A stretch of 55,696 bases of DNA from Solirubrobacteraceae bacterium (GTDB lineage Bacteria > Actinomycetota > Thermoleophilia > Solirubrobacterales > Solirubrobacteraceae), in assembly GCA_016463765.1 (NCBI GenBank), contig JAEMQS010000024.1, positions 1-55,696 on the forward strand, read 5' to 3'. A program made the translations under genes and the position numbers. The notes under the pieces were generated by a model that searched no databases, was not told the DNA's origin, and was given only the letters and a program-made list of their open reading frames with translations. Numbering within the stretch: the first letter of the stretch is position 1; the number at the start of each line of letters is the position of its first letter. This document shows positions 17,232 to 24,711 of this stretch, one piece after another.

Positions 17232-17247
17232 AGGGTTTCGCAACCCT
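17232..17247 (-). terminator. Short hairpin between ftsQ and ftsZ
   Basis: AGGGTT-TCGC-AACCCT, 6-bp stem with a stable tetraloop, upstream of the ftsZ promoter. Possibly the second part of a tandem terminator after ftsQ. No U-tract. Confidence 0.35.
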
Positions 17248-17285
17248 CCAGCTGTGCAGGAGATTCTTGTTTCGACAGGTATGAG

Positions 17286-17304
17286 CCTCGACTATAGGTC
17301 GAGG
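17286..17304 (-). terminator. Hairpin just downstream of ftsQ
   Basis: CCTCGAC-TATAG-GTCGAGG, a perfect 7-bp stem beginning 6 bases after the ftsQ stop. It probably marks the end of the murC-murB-ftsQ transcript; no U-tract. Confidence 0.4.
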
Positions 17305-17310
17305 GTTGTC

Positions 17311-18129
17311 CTACGGCGTGGGAGTTGGTGCGGGCTCCGGCACGACGCCTGTGGCGGCGGCCGGGTCGGTCTGCTCGTCCACCGCTTCGGTGGGCAGCGG
17401 TGCGAGCCCGCCGGCGGCTGGGCGCTCGGGCAGGCGAAGGTCGAGGTACGTGGCACCCTGGGTGCTGTCGTCGGCCAGGACGCGAGCGGCGGCGGCCCAT
17501 TTGGCCTCCAACCGGTCCCCGCGGCCGAAGCGCAGGCGCGGGCCCTCGGTCAGCACGACGGTGAGCCCGTCGGGCCCCAGGAACGCGCGCTCGGCGCGGG
17601 CGCGCAGCGGCGCCGGGGCGGCCGCCATGAGCCGCACGAGTGCGGCCGCGGAGTCGCCCCGCACGCGCGGGCCGCCCGGAGGTGTGTTGACGCTCACGCG
17701 CGGGAGTCCGTCCGTGGCGCTCCCCGTCAGGACGGTGCCATCGCTCGCGACGGCGATCCGGCGCTGGCCGGTGTCGAGCGCGGCGACAGGGGTGCGCGAG
17801 CGCACGTCGATGCGCAGCCCGTACGGGAAGTCCGCGGTGGCGGTGACCGCCGCGACGCTCGGGTACTGCTGCACTGCGGAGCGCAGGGCGTCCTCTCGGA
17901 CGTGGAGGGTCGTCATGTCCTCGGCGGCCTCGCGCAGCGCCGACCGGATCTCCTCCGACTGGCTGCCCTCGGCGCCGTTGACCGTCACCTCGGTGACGGC
18001 CACGAGCGACGAATCACGCAGCCACAGGAATCCGAGCCCGAGCAGCGCGAGGGCAAGGACGCAGGAGGCACCGGCGACGACGAGGCGGTTGGCGCGAAGG
18101 GCACGCACGGCCTCTGGTTTCGCCGCCAA
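17311..18129 (-). CDS. ftsQ: FtsQ/DivIB-type cell division protein
   Basis: Bitopic divisome protein that links early and late division proteins through FtsB/FtsL. About 272 residues. A short cytoplasmic N-terminus, one transmembrane helix (VVAGASCVLALALLGLGFLW, about 15-35), a POTRA domain (LVAVTEVTVNGAEGSQSEEI ... LHVREDALRSAVQQYPSV), a beta-rich FtsQ domain, and a Pro/Thr tail after about residue 245. The frame is open to 18231, but the start chosen is TTG 18127-18129. It has a strong GGAGGG ribosome binding site about 9 bases upstream and follows the murB stop by 22 bp. Weak primary conservation is normal for this family. Confidence 0.88.
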   Translation of the reverse strand: MAAKPEAVRALRANRLVVAGASCVLALALLGLGFLWLRDSSLVAVTEVTVNGAEGSQSEEIRSALREAAEDMTTLHVREDALRSAVQQYPSVAAVTATADFPYGLRIDVRSRTPVAALDTGQRRIAVASDGTVLTGSATDGLPRVSVNTPPGGPRVRGDSAAALVRLMAAAPAPLRARAERAFLGPDGLTVVLTEGPRLRFGRGDRLEAKWAAAARVLADDSTQGATYLDLRLPERPAAGGLAPLPTEAVDEQTDPAAATGVVPEPAPTPTP

Positions 18130-18151
18130 CCAGAGGGTCCCTCCCCGCCGG

Positions 18152-19219
18152 CTACCAGCGGTGACCGACGAAAACCGGCTCCGGGTGCAGCGCCACGCCG
18201 AACGTCTCGTCGACCGCGGCCGCAATCTCACGCGCCAGCGCGACCAGTTCGGCCGTCGTCGCGCCCCCGCGATTCGTCAGCGCCAGCGCATGCTTGCTGG
18301 ACTGCGCCACGCGCCCCCGGCGCGTTCCCGGACCGAATCCGGCGCGGTCGATGAGCCATGCGGCCGACGTCTTCGTGCGGCCGTCAGCCTCGGGGAAGGC
18401 GGGTGGCCGCACGTCGGGGCCGAGCCGCTCGGTGACGCGGGCGGCGAGCGTGGCGAACGCTCCGGCATCGAGAATCGGGTTCGTGAAGAACGACCCCGCA
18501 CTGCGCGTGTCCGGATCCTCGGGGTCCAGGACCATGCCCTTCCCGCGGCGCAGTTTCAGGACTGCGTCGCGCGCAGCGGCCAGCGGGGCGCGCGCCCCGG
18601 CCTCCACGCCGAGCGTCCGCGCCAGTTCGGCGTACGCGATGGGCTCGGACTCCGTGGCGCCGGCGCGCAGGCGGAAGGTCACGCCAAGCACCACGTACCG
18701 AGCGTGCCCCTTGAAGGCGCTGCTGCGGTAGCGAAAGCCGCAGGCGGCAGCGGGAAACTCGCGGACCGCCCCGTCCTCGCGATCGAGAACCCGGACCGCG
18801 GTGATCGTCTGCGCGACGTCCTGGCCGTAGGCGCCGACGTTCTGGATCGGCGTGGCGCCCGTCAGCCCCGGGATGCCGGCGAGGCACTCGATGCCGGCCA
18901 GGCCGTCGGCGACGGCACTGGCGACCAGCGCGTCCCACGGTTCGCCCGCGGCGACCTCGAGCACCACGTCGTCGCCCTCGCGGAGGCGGGCGATCCCACG
19001 CGTGGAGATCCGGATGACCGTGCCGTCGAAGCCCGCGTCGGCGACGACCACATTGCTGCCGCCGCCCAGGACGAGCACCGGTTCGCCGGCAGCGTCTGCC
19101 GCCAGGACGGTCGCGCACAACTCGGCTTCGTCCGCGACCTCGACCAGGCGCCGGGCGGGACCGCCGAGCCCGAGCGTGGTCAGCGGCGCGAGCGGGACGT
19201 CGAGCGCGGCGGTGGACAT
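18152..19219 (-). CDS. murB: UDP-N-acetylenolpyruvoylglucosamine reductase
   Basis: FAD-dependent reduction of UDP-GlcNAc-enolpyruvate to UDP-MurNAc, the second committed step of peptidoglycan synthesis. 355 residues. Shows TTLGLGGPA (N-terminal FAD site), VLVLGGGSNVVVADAGFDG, GIECLAGIPGLTGATPIQNVG, YRSSAFKGH, the catalytic serine region GSFFTNP, and SSKHALALTNRGGATTAELV with the conserved Lys/His. The ending HPEPVFVGHRW looks complete. ATG 19217-19219 lies 11 bp after murC, so the two are co-transcribed. Confidence 0.97.
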   Translation of the reverse strand: MSTAALDVPLAPLTTLGLGGPARRLVEVADEAELCATVLAADAAGEPVLVLGGGSNVVVADAGFDGTVIRISTRGIARLREGDDVVLEVAAGEPWDALVASAVADGLAGIECLAGIPGLTGATPIQNVGAYGQDVAQTITAVRVLDREDGAVREFPAAACGFRYRSSAFKGHARYVVLGVTFRLRAGATESEPIAYAELARTLGVEAGARAPLAAARDAVLKLRRGKGMVLDPEDPDTRSAGSFFTNPILDAGAFATLAARVTERLGPDVRPPAFPEADGRTKTSAAWLIDRAGFGPGTRRGRVAQSSKHALALTNRGGATTAELVALAREIAAAVDETFGVALHPEPVFVGHRW

Positions 19220-19230
19220 CTCGGGCGAGT

Positions 19231-20502
19231 CTAGGTCGCCGCGAGACGGCGGCCGAGCGCATCGACGTCGCCTGCGCCCATCACGAGGCAGACGTCGCCG
19301 TCGCGCAGCAGCCCGCGCAGCGCGGCCTCGGCGTCGTCGAAGCCCGGGAGCCAGAGCACGTGCCGGCCCCCGCCCGCGTCGGTGGCCGCCTGCGCGATGA
19401 GCCGGCCGGTCACGCCCGGGAAGTCCTCGGCCCGTTCCCGCGCCGGGTAGACGTCGAGCACGACGGCGACGTCGGCGGTCGCCAGTGCCTCCCCGAATCG
19501 GCGGCCCAGCAGCTGCGTGCGGCTGAACAGGTGCGGCTGGAAGACCGCGACGACCCGGCGGGGCGACAGCGTGCGCGCGGCGGCGATGGTCGCGGCGACC
19601 TCGGTCGGGTGGTGGGCGTAGTCGTCGACGATCAGCGCGCCCGATGTCGTCGTCCCGACGCGCTCGAAGCGCCGGCCTGCGCCCTCGAACGTCGCCAGGG
19701 CGGCGATCACCGCGTCTTCGTCGGCGCCCGCGAGGCGACAGGCCGCCAGCGCGGCGGCCGCGTTGCGCGCGTTGTGCTCGCCGGGAACCGCTAGCGCGAT
19801 CCGGGGGTCGGGCGCGAACTCGACGACCGGCCCGGACGCGAAGTCGTGCAGCGACGGCGGCAGCACCGCGGTGCCCGCCTGGGAGAGGAACGTACGGAAC
19901 GTCTGCTCGAGCTCGACGGTCGACGCGTACGTCGTGTGGTGGTCGAGCTCGAAGTTCGTGACGATCGCGACCTCCGGATGCAGGTTCAGGAACGAGCGAT
20001 CGGATTCATCGGCCTCGACGACCAGCCACTCCCCCGTCCCCCACGCCGCGTTCGTGCCGGTCGTCCGCAGGGCGCCGCCAATGAGGTACGACGGGTCCAT
20101 CCCGGCGCCCAGCAGCGCGTGGGCGATCATCGACGTGGTCGTCGTCTTTCCGTGGGCTCCGGCGACGGCGATCGTGCGCTTCTCGGCGCTGACCTGCCCC
20201 AGCAACTGGCCCCGGTGCAGTTCGGTGAGACCGCGCCGGCGCCCCTCGGCCCGCTCGGGGTTCTCCTCCGAGATCGCCGTGGAGACGACGATCTCGACGT
20301 CGTCACCCTCCGGGACGTTCGCGGCGTCGTGACCGATCACCGGCTCGATGCCCGCTTCGCGCACCCGGACGAGGTACGGCGACTGCGCCCGGTCCGAACC
20401 GGTCACGGTGGCACCGAGCGCCCGGGCGACGATCGCAAGACCGCTCATCCCGGCACCGCCCAGGCCGACGAAGTGCAGGCGCCGGGCCGACCACGCAGAC
20501 AT
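19231..20502 (-). CDS. murC: UDP-N-acetylmuramate--L-alanine ligase
   Basis: Adds L-alanine to UDP-MurNAc using ATP, in the cytosol. 423 residues. Shows the N-terminal Rossmann motif LHFVGLGGAGMSGLA, the Mur-ligase P-loop VAGAHGKTTTTSMIAH, EADESDRSFL, TNFELDHHTTY, and the C-terminal VDDYAHHPTEV. Complete and typical. Its start lies only 11 bp after the stop of a TetR gene on the same strand. murG, its usual upstream neighbour, ends in a hairpin 2 kb away, so murC-murB-ftsQ may depend on the TetR operon promoter or on an internal promoter I cannot see. Confidence 0.97.
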   Translation of the reverse strand: MSAWSARRLHFVGLGGAGMSGLAIVARALGATVTGSDRAQSPYLVRVREAGIEPVIGHDAANVPEGDDVEIVVSTAISEENPERAEGRRRGLTELHRGQLLGQVSAEKRTIAVAGAHGKTTTTSMIAHALLGAGMDPSYLIGGALRTTGTNAAWGTGEWLVVEADESDRSFLNLHPEVAIVTNFELDHHTTYASTVELEQTFRTFLSQAGTAVLPPSLHDFASGPVVEFAPDPRIALAVPGEHNARNAAAALAACRLAGADEDAVIAALATFEGAGRRFERVGTTTSGALIVDDYAHHPTEVAATIAAARTLSPRRVVAVFQPHLFSRTQLLGRRFGEALATADVAVVLDVYPARERAEDFPGVTGRLIAQAATDAGGGRHVLWLPGFDDAEAALRGLLRDGDVCLVMGAGDVDALGRRLAAT

Positions 20503-20513
20503 GGCGCGGCAGG

Positions 20514-21158
20514 CTACTCGGCGGGGGCGACCGCAGGACGCACGGGCGCCGGGACCTCGCCGGTCGACGCCGCGATCCAGCCGTCGACGAGCATCCGCCA
20601 GCCCCGGGCCAGCCGCGCTGGTTCGAAGCCCTGGGCGCGCCGGAACCGATAGGAGCCCGGGTTCAGCGCGTCGAGCAGCAGCTCGGCCCCCAGCTCCGCG
20701 TCGCCGTCGGGCGTCGCGTCACTGAGCAGCACGACGAGATGGGTCCGGTACAGCTGCCAGGGCGGGCTGCCCTTCAGACCCCCACCCTCGGCGGCGACGG
20801 CCAGCAGGCCGCTGTGGCGATCCAGCAGCTCGAGATAGGCCTCACCGAACGCGTGCAGCCGCTCGCGCGGCGGCGCTCCCGGCCCCAGCGGCGCCTCGCC
20901 GCGGATCATGGCCTCCTGCAGGCGGCGGTCGTCCTCGTCGAGGAGCGACAGCGCCAGCCCAGCCTTGTCGCCGAACCGGCGGTAGAGCGTGCCCTTGCCA
21001 ACGCCGGCCAGCTCGGCCACGTCGTCCATCGAGACGCTGTCGGCCCCGCGCTCGGCGAAGAGCCGGGCCGCGGCGCACAGGATGCGCTCGCGGTTGCGCG
21101 CCGCGTCAGCCCGCTCGACGGGAGCGGCCGGGGCGGCGGTCATCGGCAACGGGTCCAT
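20514..21158 (-). CDS. TetR-family transcriptional regulator
   Basis: About 214 residues. N-terminal TetR DNA-binding domain: RNRERILCAAARLFAERGAD, then MDDVAELAGVGKGTLYRRFG with the usual helix-turn-helix, followed by a helical ligand-binding domain and an Ala/Pro-rich tail. I choose ATG 21156-21158 (MDPLPMTAAPAAP) over the further upstream start at 21203. Third gene of the yceI-oxidoreductase-tetR set, so probably autoregulated through the two palindromes at 22344-22394. The ligand is not known; the company of a YceI protein and an NAD(P)H:flavin oxidoreductase suggests a hydrophobic or redox-active compound. Confidence 0.9.
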   Translation of the reverse strand: MDPLPMTAAPAAPVERADAARNRERILCAAARLFAERGADSVSMDDVAELAGVGKGTLYRRFGDKAGLALSLLDEDDRRLQEAMIRGEAPLGPGAPPRERLHAFGEAYLELLDRHSGLLAVAAEGGGLKGSPPWQLYRTHLVVLLSDATPDGDAELGAELLLDALNPGSYRFRRAQGFEPARLARGWRMLVDGWIAASTGEVPAPVRPAVAPAE

Positions 21159-21209
21159 GATGGAACCATTCTGACCGCTCGCCCGGCCGTCGTGCGGACA
21201 CATGGCCGA

Positions 21210-21758
21210 TCACCCGACCTTCGCGCCTTCCGCCAGCGCGACCAGATCCGTCAGGACACCGCGTAGCGCGTCGCGCTGCTCGGGGTCGATCGGGAGCCCG
21301 GCGTCGTCGAGCGTCTCGTGGGCCTGCCCGACGGGCAGCTCCACATCGAGGACGTTCGCGCCGGCGAACTGGACCGCCTTGCGGAGCTGGTCCTGCGCCC
21401 AGATGGCGCCGAACAGCCCGGTGCTCGCGCCGATGGCGGCGACGGGCTTGCCCTTCAGGGCGTTCTCGGGGTAGGGCCGCGACAGCCAGTCGATGGCGTT
21501 CTTCAGCTGGCCGGGGATGCCGGCGTTGTACTCGGGGGTCACGAAGAAGACGGCGTCGGCCGCCTCGACCTGCGCGCGGAACGCCTGGACGGCGGCCGCG
21601 GGATCGGACTCGTGGTCCTCGTCGAAGGGCGGAACGTCACGCAGGCCATCCCACACCTCGAGCTCCGACCCGGACGGCAGCAGATCCGCTGCCGCCCGGA
21701 GCAGGCGCGTGTTGTGGGAATCGCGGCGCAGGCTGCCCGAGATACCCAGGATCTTCAT
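21210..21758 (-). CDS. NADPH-dependent FMN reductase-like oxidoreductase
   Basis: 182-residue flavodoxin-fold enzyme of the NADPH-dependent FMN reductase/azoreductase type, cytosolic. Shows the N-terminal phosphate loop ILGISGSLRRDSHNTRLLRA and the signature FFVTPEYNAGIPGQLKNAID followed by WLSRP, both FMN-binding features of the family. The substrate (quinone, azo compound or chromate) cannot be told from sequence. It starts at ATG 21756-21758, 2 bp after the yceI stop, so the two are tightly coupled. Confidence 0.92.
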   Translation of the reverse strand: MKILGISGSLRRDSHNTRLLRAAADLLPSGSELEVWDGLRDVPPFDEDHESDPAAAVQAFRAQVEAADAVFFVTPEYNAGIPGQLKNAIDWLSRPYPENALKGKPVAAIGASTGLFGAIWAQDQLRKAVQFAGANVLDVELPVGQAHETLDDAGLPIDPEQRDALRGVLTDLVALAEGAKVG

Positions 21759-21760
21759 GA

Positions 21761-22312
21761 CTAGGCCTGGGCCACGAACTCGACGTGGATGTTCAGGGTG
21801 ACCTCGTCGGCGAGCACGTTGCCGCCCTTGGGCAGCGGCGCGTTCCAGGTGAGGCCGACCGCGTTCTTGTCGACCGTCGTCTCGAGCTCGATCGCGCCGA
21901 CCGCAGCGCCGGTCAGGCCCTCGACGGGCTCGGTGTACGTGCCGGTGGCGACGACGTCGACCGTGTTGTCCTTGATCGTCAGCTTGCCCTCGACGCGGGC
22001 GGTGCCGTCGGCGTCGAACGCGACGTTCGTGCTGGAGAACGTGATCTCCGGGTAGTTCGCGGCGTCGAAGAACTCGGGCGAGAGGACGTGCGCGCGGAAC
22101 TGCTCCGGCTGCACGATGGCGATGCTCTCGGCCTTGGCGGAGCCCTCGATCGTGACCTCGCCGTTCTCGGCGGCGACGAGCGTGGCGCTGACGTCACCGA
22201 ACGAGGAGCGGAAGGTGCTGACGATGTGCTTGACGGCGAACCCGAAGCTCGAGTGGACCGGATCAGCGGCGTAGGTGCCGGCGGCGAAGGGTGTGACGGC
22301 GGTGGTGCTCAT
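21761..22312 (-). CDS. YceI-family protein
   Basis: About 183 residues. YceI proteins are lipocalin-like beta-barrels that bind polyisoprenoid or other lipophilic ligands. Seen: GTYAADPVHSSFGFAVKHIV, the hallmark DPxHSxxxFxVKH opening, then SFGDVSATLVAAENG, AANYPEITFSSTNV and VGLTWNAPLPKGG. There is no signal peptide, so a cytoplasmic form is likely. The frame is open to 22378, but ATG 22310-22312 gives the standard length; the extra stretch contains an operator palindrome. First gene of the TetR-linked operon. Confidence 0.92.
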   Translation of the reverse strand: MSTTAVTPFAAGTYAADPVHSSFGFAVKHIVSTFRSSFGDVSATLVAAENGEVTIEGSAKAESIAIVQPEQFRAHVLSPEFFDAANYPEITFSSTNVAFDADGTARVEGKLTIKDNTVDVVATGTYTEPVEGLTGAAVGAIELETTVDKNAVGLTWNAPLPKGGNVLADEVTLNIHVEFVAQA

Positions 22313-22343
22313 GGCGGGTGGTACCTCGGTGTCTCGTGGTGGT

Positions 22344-22359
22344 GCGGACTCCAGTCCGC
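22344..22359 (-). promoter_or_regulatory. Palindromic operator 1 (TetR candidate)
   Basis: GCGGACT-CC-AGTCCGC, a perfect 7-bp inverted repeat with a 2-bp centre, 32 bp before the yceI start. It matches operator 2 in sequence and layout (GCGGACY, CC, RGTCCG). Its position downstream of the likely promoter would allow roadblock repression. Confidence 0.6.
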
Positions 22360-22380
22360 TTTGCAATACGAGCACCATAG

Positions 22381-22394
22381 CGGACCCCGGTCCG
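22381..22394 (-). promoter_or_regulatory. Palindromic operator 2 (TetR candidate) overlapping the yceI promoter
   Basis: CGGACC-CC-GGTCCG, an inverted repeat centred 36 bp from operator 1. Immediately after it, in the direction of transcription, is TATGGT (22375-22380), a possible -10 box; the operator would then fill the -35/-10 spacer, the classic TetR repression position. The -35 is poor. Confidence 0.55.
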
Positions 22395-22448
22395 TTTCAG
22401 GTAGTTGCACGCGCAATTTGGCACGCAAACGCTCGCCACCCCGCCGAA

Positions 22449-22486
22449 CGGCAGATCGGCGTCGCTATAGCGACGTGGATCTGCCG
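22449..22486 (-). terminator. Long hairpin directly after murG
   Basis: The arms CGGCAGATC (22449-22457) and GATCTGCCG (22478-22486) enclose a second palindrome, GTCGCTATAGCGAC (22461-22474), with one small internal mismatch. The stem ends 1 base from the murG stop. No U-tract follows. It probably separates murG from the yceI operon. Confidence 0.6.
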
Positions 22487-22487
22487 G

Positions 22488-23549
22488 TCAGCGCGAAGTC
22501 GCGGCGGCGGTGACCTGCGCGGCGATCGCGCGCGCAGCGTCAGGGCGCGCCAGCGACGCCGAGGCGTCGGCCATGGCACGCAGGCGCTCGGCGTCGCCGA
22601 GCAGCTCGTCGACGAGCGACCGCAGACCCTCAGCCGTGAGCTCGTCGTCGCGCACCACCACCGCCGCACCCGCATCCACCATCCACTGCGCGTTCGCGGT
22701 CTGGTGGTCGGCGGCCGCGTGCGGGTACGGCACGAGGATCGCCGGCAGCCCGTGCGCGGCGACCTCGAAGATCGACCCACCCGACCGCGCCACGCACAGG
22801 TCGGCTGCCGCCAGCGCGGGCGCGAACGGCGCGATGTACGCCCGCAGGTCGTAGCCGGGTGGCGGCGGGTCCCCTAGGCGCTCGGCGAGCATCTCGTGGT
22901 CACGGGTGCCGCACGCGTGCAGCACCCGAAAGTCGCCCCCGGCCAGCCCGTCGACCGCGGCGAGGTTCACGGATCGCGCGCCCAGCGATCCGCCAAAGAC
23001 CAGCACGCAGCGTTCGTCCTCGGCCAAGCCGAACTGCGCACGCGCCGCCGCCCGGTCGGTGTACGGCGGCGGCACGGGCCGCCCCGTCACCACGTAGGGC
23101 GCCGCGTCGCGCCCCTCCAGCGGGAACGCCAGGCACATCGCCCGCGAGAACCGCGCCAGCAGACGGTTCGACACGCCCAGGTGACTGTCGGCCTCGGTGA
23201 GCACCAGCGGGATCCGCCGCAGCACGGCCGCAATCCCCACGACTCCCGCGACATAGCCGCCGCCCCCCATCACGGCATCGGGCTTGACCCGCCCCAGCAA
23301 CCGCCACGCCGACACCACCGCACCCACCGCCATGACGGCCGCCTTCGCGGCCTTCAGCGGGTTCGTCCGGCTCAGCCCCTGGACCCGCAGGCGGTGCAGC
23401 TCGTAGCCCGCCTCGGGCACGAGCGTGACCTCCGCGCGTTCCCCACCGGCGAAGACGACGTCCGCGCCGTCAGCCCGCAGCTCGTCGGCGACCGCCAGAG
23501 CGGGCACCACGTGCCCGGCCGTTCCCCCCGCTGCGATCACGATCTGCAT
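22488..23549 (-). CDS. murG: Lipid II synthase MurG (GlcNAc transferase)
   Basis: Membrane-associated GT-B glycosyltransferase that adds GlcNAc to lipid I, giving lipid II. 353 residues. Shows the N-terminal glycine loop IAAGGTAGHVVPALAVADEL, DAVMGGGGYVAG, PLVLTEADSHLGVSNRLLAR, VFGGSLGARSVN, and the donor-binding VARSGGSIFEVAAHGLPAIL with PYPHAAADHQTANA. The H-N pair typical of the family is present. The start ATG 23547-23549 is fixed by the glycine loop, which means the ftsW reading frame runs 80 bp into murG. Confidence 0.96.
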   Translation of the reverse strand: MQIVIAAGGTAGHVVPALAVADELRADGADVVFAGGERAEVTLVPEAGYELHRLRVQGLSRTNPLKAAKAAVMAVGAVVSAWRLLGRVKPDAVMGGGGYVAGVVGIAAVLRRIPLVLTEADSHLGVSNRLLARFSRAMCLAFPLEGRDAAPYVVTGRPVPPPYTDRAAARAQFGLAEDERCVLVFGGSLGARSVNLAAVDGLAGGDFRVLHACGTRDHEMLAERLGDPPPPGYDLRAYIAPFAPALAAADLCVARSGGSIFEVAAHGLPAILVPYPHAAADHQTANAQWMVDAGAAVVVRDDELTAEGLRSLVDELLGDAERLRAMADASASLARPDAARAIAAQVTAAATSR

Positions 23550-24711
23550 GAGGCGGGGATCCTTGCGCCTTTTCCGGCGGCGCGACAGCTCGTAGCTGCA
23601 ACGCGCCCCGCGAGGCGATGTTCAACAGCACGCCCATCGCCGCCAGCAGGACGGTGATCGACGTCGACCCGTTGGAGACGAACGGGAGCGGCTCGCCCGT
23701 CAGCGGGGCAAGGCCGAGCACGGCGAAGACGTTCAGCAGCGCCTGGCCCACGATGAGCGACGTGATGCCGGCGGCGAGCAGCCGCTCGTACTGGCTCCGT
23801 GCACCCTTGGCGGTCCGCAGCCCCGCGTACGCGATGAGGCCGTACAGCGTGAGCAGCGCGAGGATGCCGATCAGGCCGAGTTCCTCGCCGATCACGGCCA
23901 GGATGAAGTCTGTGTGCGCCTCGGGCAGGTAGTGGATCTTCTGCACCGACTGGCCCGGGCCGAGCCCGAACAGCCCGCCGCTGCCGACCGCGATCTGTCC
24001 CTGGACCGCCTGGAACCCCGCCCCGCCGGCGTCCGCCCACGGGTCGAGGAAGCTCATGAGCCGCGCGCGCCGATAGGGCTCGAGGAACGCGGCGAGCGCC
24101 ACGATCAGGCCCGCCGATCCGAGCAACTTGCCGAGCACGCCCATCGGGGCGCCCGCGATGAGCAGCAGCGCCAGCGTCGTGAAGCCGATGATGATCGCCG
24201 TGCCGAGGTCGGGCTGCGAGGCGATGAGCAGGCACGCGGCGCCGACCACGATCAGCAGCGGGCTGACCAGGGTCTTCACGCTGTTCATGCGCTTCGGGCG
24301 CTCAGCCAGGAACTGCGCCATGTAGATGACGATCGCCAGCTTCATGATCTCCGACGGCTGGAACGTCAGCGGGCCCACGCCGATCCAGCGCTGCGCCCCG
24401 TTGACCTCGACGCCGATGCCCGGAACCTTCACCGCGATCAGGAGGACGAACGCGACCCCGAGCAGCACGGGCGTGAACCGCCGGACGATGTCCAGCCCGC
24501 CACGCGCCAGGATCTGCATGACCAGCAGCCCGACCGCGCCGTAGGCCAGGTACTTGACGAGGTAGCCCGTGCCGTCGCCACCGTCCAGGACATTCGGGGC
24601 GCTCGTCGCGCTGAAGACCATGACCGCGCCGAACGCGAGGAGGCAGAGGGTCGCCGTCAGGAGCAGGTTGTGCTCGACGGGATACTGGCGGCGACGGGGT
24701 TCTGCCATCAA
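23470..24711 (-). CDS. ftsW: Peptidoglycan polymerase FtsW (SEDS family)
   Basis: Multi-pass membrane glycosyltransferase that polymerises lipid II at the septum together with FtsI. 413 residues. Shows GVEVNGAQRWIGVGPLTFQPSEIMKL, the SEDS signature region, then SQPDLGTA, FLDPWADAGGAGFQAVQGQIAVGSGG with GLGPGQSVQK, and PEAHTDFILAVIGEELGLIG, with the catalytic-type Asp and Glu. The last part, PFVSNGSTS, is also conserved. The C-terminal 60 residues form a charged, Gly/Arg-rich cytoplasmic tail; its final 26 codons overlap the start of murG. The ATG at 24709-24711 overlaps the murD stop by 4 bp. Confidence 0.95.
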   Translation of the reverse strand: MMAEPRRRQYPVEHNLLLTATLCLLAFGAVMVFSATSAPNVLDGGDGTGYLVKYLAYGAVGLLVMQILARGGLDIVRRFTPVLLGVAFVLLIAVKVPGIGVEVNGAQRWIGVGPLTFQPSEIMKLAIVIYMAQFLAERPKRMNSVKTLVSPLLIVVGAACLLIASQPDLGTAIIIGFTTLALLLIAGAPMGVLGKLLGSAGLIVALAAFLEPYRRARLMSFLDPWADAGGAGFQAVQGQIAVGSGGLFGLGPGQSVQKIHYLPEAHTDFILAVIGEELGLIGILALLTLYGLIAYAGLRTAKGARSQYERLLAAGITSLIVGQALLNVFAVLGLAPLTGEPLPFVSNGSTSITVLLAAMGVLLNIASRGALQLRAVAPPEKAQGSPPHADRDRSGGNGRARGARSGGRRRAAG

